Assembly: GCA_017165825.1 (NCBI GenBank)
Contig: CM029387.1
Coordinates: 2,511,001 to 2,575,000, forward strand
Direction: 5' to 3'
Source: Hepsetus odoe
Taxonomy: Eukaryota > Chordata > Actinopteri > Characiformes > Hepsetidae
Length of the DNA stretch: 64,000 nucleotides
The position numbers were made by a program, and so were the translations under genes. Under the pieces are notes generated by a model, which worked only from the letters and a program-made list of their open reading frames with translations, had not been told where the DNA came from and made no database searches. Shown in pieces: positions 10,865 through 24,064 of the stretch (position 1 is the stretch's first letter; each line of letters starts with the position of its first letter).

Positions 10865-12165
10865 TCTCTTGTGATATCAGAACTTCCTGGTGTTTTAACC
10901 ACAGCTTCAGCATGTGCTTTTAAAACCAGTGAAAATAAAACATTTCATTATTTTTGTAAGGAACATAATTTGATGAAGATTAACCTACCCAAAGGATCAG
11001 CTCATAGCTGCATTATGTAAGCACCACCTTTGTGATCTTACATGTTTGAAAGTGGAATGAAAAAGATCTCAATACTTTCAATAGGTGCTGTAAACGTGGG
11101 CGACATGCGGGTGATGTACACATGCATGCGCGTTTATAACCACAGGTGTCTCATAAATCGTGGGCACAATGCCTTCGGAAATCATGCCTATCGTTGTTGC
11201 CCCAAAAGAGGCCAACATAATCCCCGCGTGCAGCCAGTGTCGACATGCCTGCGGACAAAGCTACACTGTTAAAAAGAGCCGTGGTCCTCTGGATAAACAG
11301 CCTTTAGGTAAACCCTGTCAAAAGCATTCTTGACTTGGTTAGATTAGCCTGTGTAGAGGAAGAACAGTGGGGTCTCGGGCCTCCAAGAGGGTTTCTCCCA
11401 AACCACAGAGATGCAGCTTGGCTGATAAGGGCTCTCAGCAATGCAGATGTTTGTTGACTCATTGCAGCGTGTGACTGAATAACCTTGCACCACCTGATCT
11501 GATACAGATCAGGTTTTTTAAACAAGGCCACCATTGCCCCCCTGTGCACCGTTCAGGTAGGACTGAGGCACTGAAAATGATTGATGAGGACGGGGCAGCA
11601 GAAAGTGAAACAAGGCTAACGGAGTGAAGCGTGTCATGTTTGGTTTCATGGGTGGTTTTATTACGTTACAGTTGGGACAGAAGACTGTCCCTCTCTGCCC
11701 GACGAGGATTTCCTTTCAGTGATCCGATACCACTATGGATGCCAGTTCTCAGATATTTTAACACGTTTCCTGAGGGGTAACGTATAAATTGGGATCAATT
11801 GAAAGTACATATACAGTAAACCGTTTCCCTTAACATACATCATCATCATAAAAGCTCTTCTTAAAGTAGTTAATATCCCATGATCTGGTTTTAAGAACAC
11901 AGGTTTAGGTCCAGATTTCTCCTCCATGCACTGAAACTCACAGTAAACTGTTCAGCAGCAGCCTCTGATTAACTTATTGATCAAAAGTCTGCCCATGACT
12001 ATATCCATCATCTGCAGAGGGCGATGACAGAATAAAGGCTTACAAGCAGAAAGACACGAGTCTCCTGGTTTGAGGATGGAGAAAGAGCAACACGTTTCCT
12101 AGATTATGCTTCTAAGTTTCTTCCAGTTTCGTTTTGTTGTGCAAAAATCACATAAGATGCCATGT
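10865..12165. other. Intergenic, no gene seen
   Basis: Unique sequence with a CpG-containing, purine/pyrimidine-alternating patch at 11095-11260 (GTACACATGCATGCGCG). Nothing here reads as a known exon. Confidence 0.5.
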
Positions 12166-12170
12166 ATATA

Positions 12171-12740
12171 CAATTCTTTGCAAAGGTTTTTCCCATACTT
12201 CTTCAGATTTTGCTTCCAAAGAGTTCTTGTATGCCATCCATTATCTGCCGCTTGTCCCAAACGGGGTCGCGGGGGAGTGCCGGTGTCCAACCCAGCGCAC
12301 ACAGGGCGAGGATGGGGGACGCACCCTGGACAGGTCGCCAGCCCATCGCAGGGAGGAGCGGGACAGGGACGGCACCTTGCTCAAGGGTACCTCAGGGCAA
12401 CCCACCCCGATCCACCGATCATGTGGCCAACGCCCTACCCACTAGGCCACCGCTGGAGTTCTTGTATGTTTAATGTATTATTGAGTAAAAGTTCTCCAGA
12501 TCTTCCTGAAGGACAGTGTTTTTGTCTCTCATGTTCAGTCCAGTCTCTGTACCTGAGCAGTTTGATAGTTTTGTGTTGGTTGATCCACACAGTGATCTAC
12601 GTCTGAACCTTCAAGCAGAACAAAAAAACATCTAACTTAAGACACGAAGCAGTGAAGAACCAGGTGTGATTCCAGATGATCAGGTGATGCATTTACTGCT
12701 GATACTCATTGTAGGGGCTCAAGACTTTTGCACAGTACAG
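12171..12740 (+). mobile_element. VNTR-MITE copy 1 (Tc1/mariner-type TIRs, one 69-bp unit)
   Basis: The right end is GGGGCTCAAGACTTTTGCAC and onwards to 12740; the left end (CAATTCTTTGCAAAGGTTTT) is its diverged inverse. TA flanks both sides, at 12169-12170 and 12741-12742, as expected for Tc1/mariner insertions. Unique left arm, one 69-bp unit (12491-12559), then a shared right arm. A SINE is inserted at 12234-12455. Without that SINE and one target copy the element is about 335 bp. Confidence 0.75.
12234..12455 (-). mobile_element. SINE nested in the VNTR-MITE, with 13-bp target duplication
   Basis: The 13-bp GAGTTCTTGTATG occurs at 12221-12233 and again at 12456-12468, bracketing the insertion exactly. 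On the - strand it starts with a tRNA-like head (GGTGGCCTAGTGGGTAGGG), passes GAGCAAGGTGCCGTCCC, and ends in the common fish tail CGACCTGTCCAGGG ... GACAAGCGGCAGATAATGG. This is target-primed retroposition into an older DNA transposon. Confidence 0.85.
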
Positions 12741-12899
12741 TATTTGCATTCAGTAGCCCCTATCTATAACCCTAACGTAGCAAGTGTGTGTTCTAGATCA
12801 AAACAGAAAACATCTCATAAGCATTTAATGATTTACACAAATCAAATTCAGAGTAAATAAAAGTCTCCATAGAGCACACACATTAACAACACTCCCCAC

Positions 12900-13747
12900 A
12901 CTCCTACTGAACACACTCCTACTGAACACACTCCTGCTGAACACGCTCCTGCTGAACACGCTCCTGCTGAACAAACTCTTACTGAACACACTCCGGCTGA
13001 ACACACTCCTGCTGAACACGCTCCTGCTGAACACGCTCCTGCTGAACACGCTTCTGCTGAACAAACTCCTACTGAACACGCTCCTGCTGAACACGCTCCT
13101 GCTGAACACGCTCCTACTGAACACACTCCTGCTGAAAACGCCCCTGCGGACAAGCTCTTACTGAACACACTCCTGCTGAACACGCTCCTGCTGAACACAC
13201 TCCTGCTGAACAGACTCTTACTGAACACGCTCCTGCTGAACATGCTCCTGCTGAACACGCTTCTGCTGAACAAACTCTTACTGAACACACTCCTGCTGAA
13301 CACACTCCTGCTGAACAAATTCCTGCTGAACACACTCCTGCTAAACACACTCCTACTGAACAAATTCCTGCTGAACACACTCCTGCTGAACACACTCCTG
13401 CTGAAAACGCCCCTGCGGACAAGCTCCTGCTGAACACGCTCCTGCTGAACACACTCCTGCTGAACAAACTCTTACTGAACACATTCCTGCTGAACACACT
13501 CCTACTGAACACACTCCTGTTGAACAAACTCTTACTGAACACACTCCTACTGAACAAATTCCTGCTGAACACACTCCTGCTGAACACACTCTTGCTGAAC
13601 AAACTCTTACTGAACACACTCCTGCTGAACACACTCCTGCTGAACAAACTCTTACTGAACACACTCCTGCTGAACACACTCCTGCTGAACACGCTCCTGC
13701 TGAACACGCTCCTGCTGAACACGCTCCTGCTGAACACGCTCCTGCTG
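12900..13747. repeat. 15-bp minisatellite, about 56 units
   Basis: Unit CTCCTGCTGAACACA/G with variants at fixed positions (TCCTACTG, TCTTACTG, AACAAA). A 14-bp variant unit (CCCCTGCGGACAAG) occurs twice, 269 bp apart, each time after a unit ending GAAAACG. The multiple-of-three unit keeps reading frames open on both strands (LLLNT and FSRSV pentamers), which is a by-product of the unit length and not evidence of a gene. Confidence 0.95.
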
Positions 13748-13759
13748 TTTTTGGCTCTA

Positions 13760-16700
13760 CTCTACTCTCAGTTCTTGGAATTTTTTTGATCTGAAATGTT
13801 AATATTATCTTGTTCTTCAAAGTATCTTCTGTCTCAGATCAATCTGCAAAGTGTAAAAGTGTCTTAGAGCGAAATCTGGATGCACAAATCTCCAGGATGT
13901 TTTTTTTTTGTACATAAGAGATAATGTATATTTCCTTTGCTTATTGCCCGCAAGAATGAAACAAATTCTAGGTTGTTTGGCTAAATTACTGAAATGGAAG
14001 AAAACTCATATCTCCAAAAGAGTAAGCTTTAAATGTGAATGGACGTTAATGACAAGATTAATGACAAGATTATGTTCCAAGTAAGAGTTCTGGATTTTCG
14101 GACGTCACCTGTATTCTGGATGTTCTCTCCGAAGAACACAACACAACGCAAACACACACAAACCCAACAGAACCACTTCAGACGACATTTTAATTACTAT
14201 TAACAATCCAAAATACACAACTTGAGGAGATGAAAACTAGAAGATCAAATGGACGTTCCAATCGCAGTGGAATTTCTTAGGCCATTCAGCATCGGAAAAG
14301 AAACAGAGATCTTGAGCGAGAGGCGTGAGGCAATCCAGGAGCTGAACCAGCACAACAGGATAAAGTGAAATCAATTAAACGCTAAATGTAAAAGTGGAGC
14401 TGGGTGCAAAAAGAAATGACTCTCCTCAATCATTCGCTCACAAAGTGTTCATTAAGACCGCTCAGGGAAGTCAAAACGATTGGGTTGTTTTTGAGTGAAC
14501 AGAACTAGTTACTACACACCTCTGCTGTGGGACACACACATCTGCTTGTGTGTTTATCTCCCTCTGTGCATTTCGCTATGCTGTGTGACGGAAAGTTCAG
14601 ACTTGTGTCTCTGCCCACATTCATCACAGTCTGTGCATGTTTGCAGTGTGACATGCGAAGCCATGATGAAAGTCCAGAAGAGACGTGAGACATCAGACAC
14701 CAGAGCAGCCCTGAACTGAACTGACAGCCCAGATCTCACACACACCTCAAACTGTAACAGGGCTGAAGGATTCCAGCAAGTTAAAATGCAACAATTTCTT
14801 TAATCGCTTTGCCATTCGGCCCTTTTCTGCCAATAAATCCACAAATGAGTACTAAACGCAATGTGCCAGATCAGTTCCAACGCTCTGCTTTAATATACTT
14901 TATTAAACTCCCATAACTAGCACACACACATACACACACGCATATACATTTATTTTCATCAGTCTCTATTATTACAACTACATTTACTCATTTTGCAGAC
15001 ACGTTTATCCAAAGTGACTCACAGGTGACTCTCGGTATTCAGGCTCCAGCTCAGTGAGAGCAGAGTAGTGAGCATTAGATACTAAACAGTTGGACAGAAG
15101 AGTGTAAGAGCTGAACAGGTGAAGCTGAGTGTGAGATTGGGGTGTAAGAGATGTTCCTCTAAGAGCGTTTTCAAGGATCTGAGTCACTCGATCCACCATC
15201 GGGGAACCAAGAATAAGAGCAGTCTGGACTGAGGCTGCCTTTAGTGCAGGGATGGTGATGTTGGGAAAGCAGTGAAGGAGAAGGAGTTTAAGGCTGTAAG
15301 GTGGAGATGCAGAGATCAGTTTTAAGGTACGTAACATGTTTTGTGTAAAAGAGTTTGGATGCATTGGCTGGGGTGAGGTGGGAGTGCTGTAAACTTGTAA
15401 AACAATGTTAGGCCATTGTTTTAATTCCATTTCTCTCCTTTTTTCTAACCTGTCTCAGAACTTCCTGTAAGCTGAGCTCACATGTAGGCAAGAAGGTCAA
15501 AGGTCATGATGAGAATGACATCTGCTTCCCAAACACACAGCAGGACACAAGCAGCTATACTGCAGGGAGCCTTTAATGGGCTATCTGTAAGGTTTATGGG
15601 ACAAGAAATTCCCACCAGCCCCATGAATCCCACCTACATGTCGGCCGCCTCGTTAATGTCCGAGCAGAGAGCGACTATAAAAGGAGACCGAAGCAGATAT
15701 GAAATTCTCAATTTCCATAACGTGCAGCTCAAACACAGGCTTTTCTTCATTAGTAAAGCTTATTACTTTATACTATACATACTTTATGCCATATTATCGA
15801 TAAAATCCAAAGTTAAATAGTAGCACCTCAATAATATGAAGACTTTGTACCAGTATGGGAGCGATGCTAGTAATTAATTATATATGTAATAGAATATTAC
15901 ACGGCCAAAATGATGAAAAATTCTATATATTTGCTTAGACAATGTTTTTCCAGCTGATAGCACTGGGCGGGAATTGTCGAATTTGTAAAAAAAATAAATA
16001 AATAAACATCTGAAACATTTGTGTTTTTTTCTTATTTTTAAAGGTCCCCTGCACTCCATCTATGGAACACTAAAATGCAAAACAGCTTGCTTTGAACTGG
16101 TTGCTTTTGTGACATCATAAAAAGAAGCCATTAACAAATAAACACCTAATTAACCTACAGGAGCGTAAACCCTTCCTTTTCTGTTAATAAAAGGAATGTT
16201 TCAGTGTGGTCTGCTTTCTATAAGAGTAATAATACTGGGCAGGCCATCAGGATTTACACACATCAGTCAACAAACAGCAGTCTTTTCAGCCGATTTTTAA
16301 TTAAGGTGTAAATGGAGGTTGGAAAATGGACCTGCATTAGTGGATCTGGTACGACAATATGACAACACAGAGAAAAGAGGATATATGAAGAATGTACAAT
16401 TCGGGCCAAGATCCCAGTTATTTGCATTAAACAGGACAACACTGACTCACTGTCATTCCAGCTGCTGAAAACCTCAGTCTCTAATTTCACCTTCAAATCA
16501 ATATCTAATCATTTTAAGGTTCCCACACTTTTAACAGTTAATAAATGATTGAGCATATTTTTTTTTTTTAATAATATAATATAATAAAGTATAATATTCT
16601 ATTTTTCTGGACTAATTTTTGTTGAAATGCTGATTATTAAATGTATTATTGAATTTATTTGCAGCACTGGATTAGTTCGGCCTTAATTGCTTAATTGCCT

Positions 16701-17650
16701 GAATGCTTGTTTCAAAATAATACGATCGATCGCATCCTTGCAAGAAGACATGAGTAATGTGTTGGCAGATATAAAAAACAATTAAAGTTTGTGCAAAAAC
16801 ACAGACACAAAAGCTTCCAGAGAGGGTCTGAACGGAAAAGCCACGTCAGCCACTGTCTTCTCTCTCCTTTAACCCAGGAACAGAGTTCCTCTCAGCTTCC
16901 AGCTGGTTGTATTTAAGCATCTCTAGAGGGGTCTCTGCTTCAGAGCTGTTCTCCTGAGAGCCTGAAGGTGCCCATGGGGCCAAGCTGAGGAGCTCCAGAG
17001 AGAGCAGTGCTGACGGCCTGGACACTGGAGCTCAATGATTAAAGCAGAACTTCAGCAGCTCCAGAAGTTCCCTCTGCCCTCAGGCACAAACTTGCCACTG
17101 GTGCAGGACAGGAGAGCAGAGAGGTCATATGATCAGGACAAATATGGGAGAAAGCTATATATTCTAGATGTTTTCAGCTCTAGATGCAAACATACTTCCT
17201 CTGTTGATACATTGCTTTACTTTTTCTTTTGTTCCATTTAAATGGAAATGTCCACTTAGTTTTTGCACCAAATCTTGACCTAGCCATAAAATAAGTAGGA
17301 AAAACAGTCTACCAGGTCACCCCGAGTAAAAGTGCGAGTGTTTCCTGGTTCTGAAGTAGCTCAAGGAAAGTAAGTTCCTTTCTAGATCATCAGACTACAG
17401 TACTCTCTCCGGGTGCTTCATTAGCAACGCCTCGTTTGTAGCTCGCCCTTGTTGTTAAGACTGAAACTGCAGTCAGATTCCCAACTATGCTCTCCAGTTC
17501 CTGCACCAGGACACTGGCTCAAAACCATTAAAAGCAAAAGAAATGGCAACAGTACGTAACGTGAAGAACTCAGTTCTTACTGGCTGACACAAAGCAGGAT
17601 GTGAATGGTAGTAAACCCAAACCAGAACTTGCTTAAGGCTTCATGGTCCA
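13760..17650. other. Intergenic, no gene seen
   Basis: Mostly unique DNA. A SINE-tail-like piece at 14978-15022 (ACATTTACTCATTTTGCAGAC, CGTTTATCCAAAGTGACT) precedes a GC-moderate stretch to 15420 of unknown nature. A repeat-free block at 15570-15690 could be regulatory. T-rich and AT-rich runs lie at 16555-16620. Confidence 0.5.
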
Positions 17651-17654
17651 TATA

Positions 17655-17850
17655 CAAATAGTCAAGTCAAATCAGTTTTATTTATAAAGTGCTTTTTACA
17701 ACTGTTGTCGTCACAAAGCCGCTTTAAAGAGTCCGAGCCCCAAGTGAGTAAACCGAGAGCGACACAAAACTCCCAAAAACTGGAGGAAGAAACCTTGGGA
17801 GGAACCAAGGGGAACCTGTCCTCCTCTGGTCCACAACAGATAACCAAGAA
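17655..17850 (+). repeat. Dispersed fish repeat (AAGTCAAATCAGTTTTATTTATA type)
   Basis: Carries the blocks TTTTATTTATAAAGTGCTTTT, GTCACAAAGCCGCTTTA and GAGGAAGAAACCTTGGGAGG, which I recognise as a widespread interspersed repeat of teleost genomes. Its parent element is uncertain. Confidence 0.6.
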
Positions 17851-17859
17851 GGAGAAAGT

Positions 17860-18905
17860 GCATTTAACAAAGGAATAGATTTATAGATTAGAAATAAAAT
17901 GCAGAAGCCACATTCCTGTAATTACTATATATTTATATAAACTTTACTTTAGAGATCTTTAAAGATCTACTTTAGGATGGCACCAAATGTACTGTAATAC
18001 AGACTGTAATATAAGATTAAACCATAAAATAATAACTATGATAAAATAACAATAATGATATTAGTATTATTATTATTTTTTTTAGCTCTGCCCCCAACTA
18101 CTACTTCTTTATACAACCAGAAACAATTAGCATCCCTAGATTATGATCTATGTTGTTTGTCTATTAGATCAAAATATCAGCGGCAAGATCAGAAGAAAAG
18201 CAATGAAAGAGGTTTTCATTTTCAGGCCATCGGTGAGAAGTTATTAGACTCTAGATGTAGATCATGTGTTCGATGCCCTGCGTGCCTTTTTGTGTTCTAT
18301 TTAAAGTTTTGCTCAGACCTTCTGTTCAATATATACAGAGGATTTGATGCAAACTGCACCAAAAAATCACCACACATTTCAGAATTTCCATTTTTGCCCA
18401 AAAGCTGTCAGATAATGTTAAAAACAATCACATGACCTAAAAAACCTGTGGAACTTGAGGACGGTTGAGTACATTTTCCCCCTGTTCCAAGCGAACAAAT
18501 CATCAACCATCAATCATCAGAAGTAAGACAAAGGTATGAGGACACCATGTCAGGGCACTTTCCGTCCCCATGCAGCATCCGCTGTGTTTCAGTCACTTAA
18601 ATCAGCAAAGTCCCTGCCGTAGCTGGACTTTGTCAATGTCTGCATCTATCTTGTGGAGAATTCCTCCCTTTACACATCCATCAGGGTGAAGGTTTACAGA
18701 GCTATAGACAGATGTGTGTGTTTTCAGTGTGGACAGGTCCACAGCGCTGTGATAATGCAATGCTACAATGTAATAATACTACTGGTGTCCATTCTTTCAT
18801 TCCCTCTCTAAAGATGGAGACAGCATGAATCCGTCTCCTCCGAGCCTTGTTTCTCTCTTGGGGTTCTGCAGAAGTTCAGCATCATTGGTTGATGGCATTT
18901 AGGCG
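17860..18905. other. Intergenic, no gene seen
   Basis: AT-rich unique sequence; the open frame at 18055-18435 has no recognisable domain. Confidence 0.5.
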
Positions 18906-18914
18906 TGATTAAAT

Positions 18915-19170
18915 GGGGCAGCGGTGGCCTAGTGGTTAGGGAGTTGGCCCCGCATCGGAAGATTGTGGGTTCGATTCCCACCCTAGTGGGTTGCCCTGAG
19001 GTACCCTTGAGCAAGGTACCGTCCCCATCACTGCTCCCCGGGCGCTTTCAATAGCTGCCCACTGCTGCACGTGTGTGTATGGGTTAAATGCAGAGGTCCA
19101 ATTTCGTTGTGGTTCATGTGTGCTGTGCCGTGACCTCGCAATGACAAGGGTTGTCACTTTCACTTTTTTA
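18915..19170 (+). mobile_element. tRNA-derived SINE, near full length
   Basis: The head GGGGCAGCGGTGGCCTAGTG carries the A box and GGTTCGATTCC at 18968-18978 the B box. The body has GAGCAAGGTACCGTCCCCAT and GGGCGCTTTCAATAGCTGCC; the tail has AATTTCGTTGTGGTTCATG and GTTGTCACTTTCACTTTTTT. It is the best copy in the window and the reference for the copies at 20849-21107, 36313-36565, 37650-37698, 38671-38726 and 59400-59590. Confidence 0.85.
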
Positions 19171-19174
19171 AAAC

Positions 19175-20845
19175 ATGTGTGCAGCGGAAGAAAGATCTGT
19201 TTTGGTGGGAGATCCCTTAAGGGTGTGATATCACATGAAATCTATGAATCGCAAACACCTACAGGTAGTAGATACAGGTTAAGTTCATGCAACTCAATAG
19301 AAAAGCAGCAGTTTAGGACTTGCTGCTGGCTTAACTGTATGTAAAGGATTAGAAAAGAGCAAATACAGGAAAGAATCAAAACAAGAGTGTGTTTGCAGTT
19401 CATGGAGAGTAGGTGAGGAAGGTGAAGGGAATGAATGCAGTGCTAGATGAGGGGAAAAAACAAGCCACAGGTGTTAACACTCGGAAAAGGCAGAGCCGGG
19501 AGGAGACCCTGAATGAATTTGAGGGTTTGCATTCAAATAAATAGAATAAGCTTGCTTAACTCCATTATGAGAGCATAAAAGCTAATAATATTAGCATTTT
19601 CACACATCACAACTCAAGCTACAGGCTTTTCGGCAAGTTTAACAAAGCGACCTGCGCAGCTGTCACCAGCAGTCTTTTTTCAGAAGGCTGGATTGTTGCA
19701 TACACCTCCATGAAAGCAGCGGAAGGAGAGAGTCCTGCGTTCTTTCAGTGTCCACTCCCCACTTGGCCCCAGCCATTAGAGGTGTTTCATGTGCCAGGTC
19801 TACCTGTCAGTAATGATGAGGTGTCTCAGAGTGGGATCGGCCGCCCTAAATCAGCGGCACAATAAAACACACCTGGAGCTGCACCGGCCTGGCCCGCCTG
19901 ATCATTGCCAGACATGCTTTCATCCAGGGGTGTGAACTCGGGACAAAACTGAGAAATATATTTACTCTATCAGCGCTCAGTCTGCTTCACCACCTCTCAG
20001 CCTTCGCTCAGAGACGACAGAGACTCCCGACAAAGCCCTCAAGTTTATGGCTCTGGATCTTTCCAACAGGTGGTTCCCTCTGGTGTGCATATTGCTGATT
20101 GACTCAGTTATGGGCCTCTGCCTTTCAAGCATATTCAGACATACTAGATTTCGGTTTTACTGCATATTGAAGTGCTCGTGGTGCAGAATTCTCATCTAAA
20201 GCATGTCAGCGAGTGTGAAATCTGAGCTTATAATTTAATATTCCCCCTCGGGCAGACTTCATTACTGTCAGCATCCACTCGCTGGAGAGTTTCAGAGATG
20301 CTGAAATCTGCCTGAGCCACGTTTTCCCCTAAAACTGGGTTTATTTCTATAAATCTCACAGGTTTCTCATGTTGTTCTCTTTCTCCAAAAAGCAGCCCAC
20401 CATTTCACTGTGCCTGAACTTTTCACTCTCTGGCTACTTTATGAGCTCCATCTAACTTATAGCTCCACTATATTGGTGTACAGTTACAGACTGAAGACCA
20501 TCTGGTGCTGCACAGCTTATCAGCCCACATCACTGGTCAGTTCCTGTCTAAAGAGCAGCTGGCCAGGTATTATTTAGGTTTCGAGCCACTCTTACCCCAG
20601 CAGTGACACTGATGTGGTAGTGTGTTCGGTCTGTACACACCAAATGTACTGTATCGGGCAAAGATGGAGTCGTTTTGGCTCCACAGTGGAGCACTTCCCA
20701 AAACAATCCAGCCAAAAGTGGATCTGTGATCAGAAACTTGAGGGATTGAGGAAAACTAACACATTGTACATCAACAATCTGGATATAGTCTCCAACTTTA
20801 CACCAGCAAGGTGGAGCTACAAGGGAGGGCGTTCTGATAAAGTGA
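19175..20845. other. Intergenic, no gene seen
   Basis: Unique DNA. The 19620-20340 part is repeat-poor and somewhat GC-richer and may include regulatory sequence, but nothing specific is identified. Confidence 0.45.
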
Positions 20846-20848
20846 AAA

Positions 20849-21107
20849 GAAAGTGAAAGTGACGACCCTCATCATTGCGAGGTCACAGCACTGCACACCA
20901 TGAACCACAACGAAATTGGACCTCTGCTTTTTACCCATGCACACAAACACCGTGCAGCAGTGGGCAGCTATTGAAAGCGCCCGGGGAGCAGGGACGGGGA
21001 CAGTACCTTGCTCAGGGGTACCTCAGGGCAACCTACTTGTGAGGGAATTGAACCCACAATCTTCCGATGCAGAGCCAACTCCCTAACCACTAGGCCACCC
21101 TGCCCCC
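20849..21107 (-). mobile_element. tRNA-derived SINE, antisense, near full length
   Basis: Reverse complement of the family at 18915-19170, from the tail GAAAGTGACGACCCTC at the left to the A-box complement CCTAACCACTAGGCCACC at the right. The B-box complement is GGAATTGAACCC. Confidence 0.83.
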
Positions 21108-21109
21108 TG

Positions 21110-22105
21110 TGGGCAAGAGTGTACATTTACTATACTGAACAGACATTAAATAGACTTTTATCGATGTTAATTTATGGATTGGCAGCAAATATCCCAATAA
21201 AACAAATATTTTGTTAAAATGTTTTAACTTACAGGGCATTTTTAGTCATGTATGTTTTTGTAAGTGTGTGGAAGGTCATGTATCAAGTGTAACTGAGATT
21301 TTAGTGATTAACAGTTGATTAGGCTCAAGTCTATACTTGCTTCACATCTTTACTCGGTACAGGTAAAACAGTACAGGCTCTGAAATGTACTGACAGAATA
21401 AAAGTAAAAAGTACAGTAATGTACTGAGAGTATAAAGTAAAAAGTACTGTTTCTGTGTGTTTTTGTTCATTTAGGCTGACATGGGTCTGGATGTTGGGAA
21501 GGTGATGTAAAATGAAAATAATGGAGGATTCAACTCAGATGCATTCAATGCATGCAGATACCTTAAAACTCTACTCAGTTGAGCTAATTCACAAAAATAA
21601 AAGCTAGAATGGCCACCACTAATCAGCTTGTCTCCAATTAACAGCAGAAGCTGCAGAGCTGAATGGAGCATGGAACGGTCTGGTTGGCCTTTGGCTGACA
21701 TGGCGGCCTGCAGGCCACTGTTTGAGGCACATACTAGATTTTGTGCCAAACAGCAAATTAGAATGTTTTCCCTTTTCCTGCCTATTTCTTTACCTCTCTC
21801 TGTCTCTACAAAGATTAATATGATTCAGCAAAATGCAAGCCAAGCCCACCGGCCAACAGTGTTATTCTACACGTTCTTCTCACACAAACTCAGATTCTTC
21901 AGGTCATACCACACACACAGTGTAAATGGCAAGTGAACTGGGCAGTGTCATGCTGCAGGCCAATGACAGGAGAAGTGGAAGACAGAAGCCTTTATTTCTT
22001 TATTTTTGCTTCTCAAACCTGGTGGACACTGTTTGCATTCCACATGAGCATGTAGATCAGAACTTCTCTCCAGTGCCACATCCTCTACTGCACCACAGCC
22101 TACAA

Positions 22106-22171
<66 letters not shown>

Positions 22172-23715
22172 AAGGCTTGCATAGACCATTCAATTAAAGA
22201 ACTCCGGTAGAGGGTGCTGTGAGGAGCAGCCAAGGTGGATATCTAAAATACATCAGCAGAAAAAACAGCAGTCTATCACCAGGAGAAAAGTTCAGAAAAC
22301 ATCATTGGTGTAGAAATACGCCACAATATAAAATCAGTTCTACTGCAAGGTATGAAGCATCTCGCTGAAGTAGAGTCTTCTGAACAATTGTAGGTGTCAA
22401 GAACCAACCAATCATAGAGTACAGTCGTGCTCTTTGCTGTGTTAGAGGATTGTTGTTTTATAGTATACATCATTTTTAGTGTTGTTTTTATCCTATTTAG
22501 TTTTTTATCCTATTTAAGGCTCCTCCCCCCCAGTCAAGCCCAGTGTGCTCTGATTGGCCGGCTTGTGTCCACCTCTGCTCTGCCTACATGCTCATATAAA
22601 CCATGATTTGTCCACAGAGTTTTGGGGAAAAGTGTCTGCAGCTGATCATCAAAACTGCCAGCACAAGGTTGGCAAGTTCATATTATTAGCCTACAACTCG
22701 TAATAAACAATGCACTTATTTTTGTCAAATAATTCAGATTAAATCCTTATTTCATTTCTTTATAAGGCACTACAAAAATCTGTAATCACACTCTTTAAAT
22801 CTTTCATCAGCGACCTGCTGAAAGTGATAAAGAGCAAAAGAAATCTCTTAAAAAATTTGAAATCCCATTCCCTTCTTCAACCCCCAGTGCACTGGGTTCA
22901 GTTTACAGACCTGTCCATGTTCAGTCCCCTGATGTTTAATACTGACACGGTAGATTGGACAAGCTAAATGCCACTTAATGTGTTAAACCAACTGTCTAAG
23001 CGTTGGTTTTGCCATCAGGAGGAAGTAAAATCCCCAATGTCACCACCATCCATGGTCAGGAAGTCAATATAACTGTCCTCAGACACCCTCAGTAGGTTAA
23101 ACCCCAGAAAGATACCATTCAATATGAGTGTCTTTATGCGGAGGAGCTGTATTGGCAGTTAGTGTCCAACTTGGCAATAACAGCCAAGTGGATGGATTTG
23201 GCCATAAATTGGGTTCAAATATGAAAAAAGGGTAAAATCCTATTTATTCCCATTAAATGTAAAGAGAAACAGCAACGTTTTAAATCTAAATTCCTAATTT
23301 AACAGCATGCTATTAATTCCATGTTATTAATTTAGACATTTTTAGTTTCTGAAGGATCACACTGTTGGTACAGAGGATGTGTAGTGTGATGAAGTTAGAT
23401 TAGCCTTAAACTAGCTGTTGTTTTTGTTTCTGAGCTTGATTTTCAATGAGATCAACACCGTCCAGCTTCATAATCCGTTTAGAAACTCGTTGTTTTGTAA
23501 AGATACTCTCCAGTGTGACCTTTCACATCCATAGAAAAAAGCAACTAAAGCTGAAACTGTAAATGCAGGGATTTTGGCTAAACCTCGTATGGTAGAATGG
23601 GATTAGTGCCACTGTACTGTAAAGCTTGTCCAACCTAGCAACTGTTGCTATGAAAGAATGCATCAGTGAGCCAAGTGTGGAAAAGTATACTGTGGGCCTT
23701 GCGAATCCTGGTTAA
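21110..23715. other. Intergenic, no gene seen, with a CA microsatellite
   Basis: Unique AT-rich DNA apart from the CA tract at 22110-22168 annotated separately. Confidence 0.5.
22110..22168. repeat. (CA)n microsatellite, about 29 repeats
   Basis: An uninterrupted CA dinucleotide run of nearly 60 bp. Confidence 0.97.
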
Positions 23716-23720
23716 TCACA

Positions 23721-23778
<58 letters not shown>

Positions 23779-23830
23779 CTCTCTCTCTTTCTCTCTCACA
23801 CACACACACACTCTCTTTCTTTCTTTCTTG
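23721..23830. repeat. (CT)n microsatellite with CA and TTTC ends
   Basis: About 70 bp of nearly pure CT, then CACACA and TTTCTTTC. It is complementary to the GA tract that begins 230 bp downstream. Confidence 0.95.
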
Positions 23831-24064
23831 AAGTCTTTCCCAAGCAAACAGCCTTAGCTTCCCTCCTCTTCATCAGAGCTTCTAGCCTTTTCCCTACGAT
23901 TCCCAAATAGAGCCGTGATTAAACACATTTTCGGAGGGAATGACAGAAAGGGAACAGTTGGGTGAGCAAGTCCTTAAATGGGAATAAATTAAGGGGGAGA
24001 AGGGCAACGGAGGAGATAATATTTCACTCCAGAGGTTCTGTCTGAACTGTCACAGAGAACTGTA

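Noticed and set aside
11042..11272. CpG-containing frame of 76 codons
   Set aside because: No recognisable domain, and the alternating purine/pyrimidine patch explains the unusual composition.
12825..13820. Long frames of 89-207 codons with FSRSV, CSAGA or LLLNT repeats
   Set aside because: They arise from a 15-bp minisatellite on both strands; register changes follow the 14-bp variant units. No gene context.
18915..18985. tRNA-like sequence with A and B boxes (also near 1918 and 40441)
   Set aside because: These are heads of SINEs followed by SINE bodies and tails, without a full cloverleaf or proper tRNA 3' end, so they are not tRNA genes.
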